64,000 nucleotides of DNA, taken from contig JAPLOI010000004.1 in assembly GCA_026400815.1 (NCBI GenBank), forward strand, positions 62,001-126,000, read 5' to 3'. Below the pieces are notes generated by a model. The model saw only the letters and a program-made list of their open reading frames with translations, was not told the origin of the DNA and did no database searches. The stretch is from Alphaproteobacteria bacterium. GTDB lineage: Bacteria; Pseudomonadota; Alphaproteobacteria; Acetobacterales; Acetobacteraceae. This document shows positions 61,460-64,000 of the stretch, in pieces. Numbering within the stretch: position 1 is the stretch's first letter; each line of letters begins with the position of its first letter. The position numbers and the translations under genes are program-made.

Positions 61460-63025
61460 TTAGCGGGCCGGCTTGATCTCGATCGCCTGGATCTCTTCGT
61501 CCTGGCGGGTGGTGTAGGTGACGCGGTCGGCGCGGCCGGCACTGACGGTGCCGAAGGCCAGCGTGGGGATGACCCAGTTGCGCTGCACCACCATCTCGCT
61601 GATCTGCTCCTGCAGGGCGCGGCGGCCGACATCATCCAGCATGTTGCGGGCGCGCTGGATCAGCGGGTCGATCTCCGGGTCGCTGATGCCGGTGACGTTG
61701 ATGGAGCCGAGGTTCTTCTCCTTGTCCGCCGTGTGGATGACGGCGCCGAAGAAGTAGCTCGCCTCGCCGGTGAGGCTGCCCCAGCCGGCCATGGTGAGGC
61801 CGAATTCACGCTTGGCACGGCGCGAGAAGAACACTGCCGAGGGGTAGCTGGCGACGGTGATCTTGAGGCCGATGCGGGAGAACTGCTGGGCCACGGCTTC
61901 GCAGATCTTGCTGTCGTTCGGGAAGCGGTCGTTCGGGCAGGACAGCTCGGCCTGGAAGCCCTGGGGGAAGCCGGCCTCCGCCATGAGGGCGCGGGCGCGT
62001 TCCACGCTGAAGGCGGCAGGCTGGATGCGCGGGCTGGCGCCGAACATGCCCTCGGGCACCGGCTGGGTCATCTTGACGGCCAGGCCTTCCATGACGCGAT
62101 CGACCAGGGCATCGCGGTTGATGGCCAGGCTGAGGGCCTCGCGGACCTTGGCGTTGCGCCAGGGGTTCTGGGCCAGCGGGTTGCCGGCATTGTCCTTCAC
62201 GCCCTGGGGCTGGTCCTGACCGACCTCGGTGTAGACCATGTAGACATAGGCGGACGGGCCCGAGAACAGCCGCATCTTCGGGTCGGTCTTCAGGCGCGGG
62301 ACGTCGGCGATGGGCACGCGGTTGATGAAGTCCACATCGCCCGAAAGCAGGGCGGCGACGCGGGCGGGATCACGCGCGATGGGCAGGATGCGCAGGTTGG
62401 CCCAATGCGGCTTTTCGCCCCAATAGCCCTCGTTGCGGGCCAGGAGCTGCGGGGCGCCAGGGGACCACGAGGTGAGCTTGAAGGGGCCGGTGCCGTTGTT
62501 CGCCTTGCCCGCGTTGAAATCCGACGTGGTGGCGCTGCCGGTGCTGCGCGACATCATGAACACGTTGGAGAGATTGGTGGGCAGCAGCGGGGCGGGGCCG
62601 TTGGTGACGAAGCGGACCGTGTGCGCATCTACCACCACCACTTCCTTGATCTGGTTGGTGTAGACGATATAGGCGCTGGGGTTGCCCGGCAGGGTGGGGA
62701 TGCGCGCGAGGGTGAACTTCACGTCTTCCGCGGTGAAATCGGACCCGTCGTGGAATTTCACGCCAGGGCGCAGCTTGAATTCCCAGGTGGTGTCGTCGAT
62801 CACCTTCCAGGACAAAGCGAGGCTGGGGACGAGCTGCAGGTTGACGTCGCGGCCGATCAGTGTGTCGTACTGGTTGCGCATCGCCTGGGTGTTGGAGCCC
62901 AGCAGGTTCCACTGCGGGTCCATCGTATTCGGCTCGTTCTGGATGCCGATGCTGAGGGTTTGCGCCGCGGCGGCCGTGGACAGGGCGGTCGCGAAGGCGA
63001 AGGCGAGGGTGGCGAGTTTGCGCAC
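61460..63025 (-). CDS. Orphan family 5 solute-binding protein
   Basis: A 521-residue binding protein with a Sec leader (LATLAFAFATALSTAAAAQ) and mature start near QTLSIGIQNEP. Family blocks are DDTTWEFKLRPGVKFHDGS and VREALSLAINRDAL. The start is GTG 63025, with GGGAG upstream. No permease or ATPase lies beside it. It could serve the SBP-less system C, or a system outside the window. The ligand is unknown. Confidence 0.9.
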   Translation of the reverse strand: MRKLATLAFAFATALSTAAAAQTLSIGIQNEPNTMDPQWNLLGSNTQAMRNQYDTLIGRDVNLQLVPSLALSWKVIDDTTWEFKLRPGVKFHDGSDFTAEDVKFTLARIPTLPGNPSAYIVYTNQIKEVVVVDAHTVRFVTNGPAPLLPTNLSNVFMMSRSTGSATTSDFNAGKANNGTGPFKLTSWSPGAPQLLARNEGYWGEKPHWANLRILPIARDPARVAALLSGDVDFINRVPIADVPRLKTDPKMRLFSGPSAYVYMVYTEVGQDQPQGVKDNAGNPLAQNPWRNAKVREALSLAINRDALVDRVMEGLAVKMTQPVPEGMFGASPRIQPAAFSVERARALMAEAGFPQGFQAELSCPNDRFPNDSKICEAVAQQFSRIGLKITVASYPSAVFFSRRAKREFGLTMAGWGSLTGEASYFFGAVIHTADKEKNLGSINVTGISDPEIDPLIQRARNMLDDVGRRALQEQISEMVVQRNWVIPTLAFGTVSAGRADRVTYTTRQDEEIQAIEIKPAR

Positions 63026-63140
63026 GCGGCGGCTCCCGTGAATGGTGCAAAACGACGACCGCGCCCGACGAGCGGGCGCGGCGTTGCAGTGAGCGTAATG
63101 GAGGGTTGCGCCCCGATCAAGCGACCAGGACGCGGTAGGG

Positions 63141-64000
63141 TCAGCCCACCTGGTCGGCCAGCAGGCCCAGGTGATAGGCGCTGTCGCCCCAGCTGTGTTC
63201 GAACACCATCACGCGGCGGAAGTAGTGGCCGACGGCGTACTCCTCCGTCATGCCGATGCCGCCGTGCAGCTGGACCGAGTTCTGGGTGACGAAACGGCCG
63301 GACTGGCCGACGCCGACCTTGGCCATGGAGATGTTGCGGGTACGCTCCGCCGCATCCTCCTCATCCACCATCATGGCGGCGAGCATGGCCATGGAACGGG
63401 CCTGCTCCACCTCGATCAGCATATCGGCCGCCTTGTGCTGCAGCACCTGGTTGGTGCCGATGGGGCGGCCGAACTGCACGCGGGTGCGCAGGTAGTCCAG
63501 CGTCATCGTGTGGGCGGCTTCGCAGGCGCCCACTGTTTCCGCGGCGAAGGCGGCGATGCCGGCCTGGGTCACGCGCTCGATGATGCCGTAGGCATCGCCC
63601 ACGGTGCCGAGCACGGCTTCGGGGCCGAGCTTGACAGTGGAGAGCGAGATTTCGGCAGCACGGGTGCCATCACGCATGGCGTAGCCGCGGCGAGCGACGC
63701 CGGGGGTGTTGGCGGGGACGAGGAAGAGGGTGAGCCCCTCCTTGTCCATGCGGTCACCACCGGTGCGGGCGGAGACGACCAGCATATCGGCACAGTCGCC
63801 GTGCAGGACGACGGACTTGGCGCCTTCCAGCACCCAGCCGGAGCCGTCCTTGGTGGCGGTGGTGAGAACATCCGTCAGGTCGTAGCGGGCCTGCTGTTCG
63901 CCATGGGCCCAGCCCAGCTTGAGCGAGCCGTCGACAATCTGGGGCAGGATCTCGCCCTTCTGCGCCTCGTTGCCCGCGTATTTGATGGCGCTGCCGCCGA
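63141..64000 (-). CDS. Acyl-CoA dehydrogenase, partial (5' end beyond window)
   Basis: The frame is open across the window edge. Visible residues include AHGEQQARYDLTDV, GWVLEGAKSVVLHGD, FGRPIGTNQVLQHKAADM and the C-terminal VQLHGGIGMTEEYAVGHYF. These match the middle and C-terminal parts of acyl-CoA dehydrogenases, but the N-terminal domain lies outside. The gene is separate from the ACAD at 56104, and the two differ in the blocks I can compare. The 115 nt before the SBP start hold nothing clear. Confidence 0.88.
   Translation of the reverse strand, partial: GGSAIKYAGNEAQKGEILPQIVDGSLKLGWAHGEQQARYDLTDVLTTATKDGSGWVLEGAKSVVLHGDCADMLVVSARTGGDRMDKEGLTLFLVPANTPGVARRGYAMRDGTRAAEISLSTVKLGPEAVLGTVGDAYGIIERVTQAGIAAFAAETVGACEAAHTMTLDYLRTRVQFGRPIGTNQVLQHKAADMLIEVEQARSMAMLAAMMVDEEDAAERTRNISMAKVGVGQSGRFVTQNSVQLHGGIGMTEEYAVGHYFRRVMVFEHSWGDSAYHLGLLADQVG

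Noticed and set aside
1-64000. Search for CRISPR arrays, rRNA genes, transposases, integrases and toxin-antitoxin pairs
   Set aside because: None could be supported by repeated spacers, conserved rRNA segments or protein motifs.

Overview
The window is 64 kb of GC-rich bacterial chromosome, densely coding. It is dominated by peptide-type and sugar-type ABC importers, amidases and peptidases, CoA-linked oxidation enzymes and short-chain dehydrogenases. Base composition, family content and small palindromic repeats suggest an alphaproteobacterium, most likely Acetobacteraceae/Rhodospirillales. That placement is inference; there is no rRNA gene. The only RNA gene seen is a tRNA-Val(CAC) at 3794-3868. 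There is no CRISPR array, prophage or intact insertion sequence.

Layout. 0-9.7 kb: a 2-hydroxyacid dehydrogenase, an SGNH-esterase-like protein, a DUF3108 protein, the tRNA, a three-gene partner-switching module (FHA-SpoIIE phosphatase, STAS protein, RsbW-like kinase), a DUF4337 protein, an M20 peptidase, a DehI-like protein and an SDR. 9.7-18 kb: a 163-bp palindromic repeat, a 3-hydroxyisobutyrate-dehydrogenase-like enzyme, amidase, RidA-like protein, enoyl-CoA hydratase-like protein, a cytoplasmic BisC/TorA-type molybdoenzyme and a hybrid histidine kinase.

18-47 kb is a transporter island. System A (18010-23276, +) is a complete SBP-permease-permease-ATPase-ATPase importer. A MoxR/CoxE-like pair (24031-26428, -) follows. 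System B (26620-33900, +) has two permeases, two tandemly duplicated SBPs and two ATPases. System C (37794-33922, -) has two permeases and two ATPases with degenerate motifs and no SBP. System D (41275-38093, -) is a sugar-type SBP with two permeases and no ATPase. System E (41514-46753, +) is collinear with system A. An orphan SBP sits at 61460-63025.

46.7-64 kb is catabolic: three alpha/beta hydrolases, an M20 amidohydrolase, a CMD-family protein, a DUF1194 protein whose C-terminus is encoded by the second copy of the 163-bp repeat, CoA-transferase subunits A and B, a GST, an MBL-fold hydrolase, two acyl-CoA dehydrogenases (one cut by the window end), an MFS transporter and a GMC oxidoreductase with its small subunit. 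The picture is a scavenging locus: importers bring in peptides, amides or similar organic acids, then amidases, M20 enzymes, hydrolases, dehydrogenases and CoA enzymes degrade them. No substrate can be assigned from sequence alone.

Non-coding stretches worth knowing: 9731-9893 and 52045-52207 (repeat copies), 23734-24030 (AT-rich patch and hairpins), 37795-38092 (nothing recognised), 41276-41513 (divergent promoter region), 55979-56103 (four hairpins) and 60759-61459 (perfect palindrome, a doubtful small gene, a terminator).
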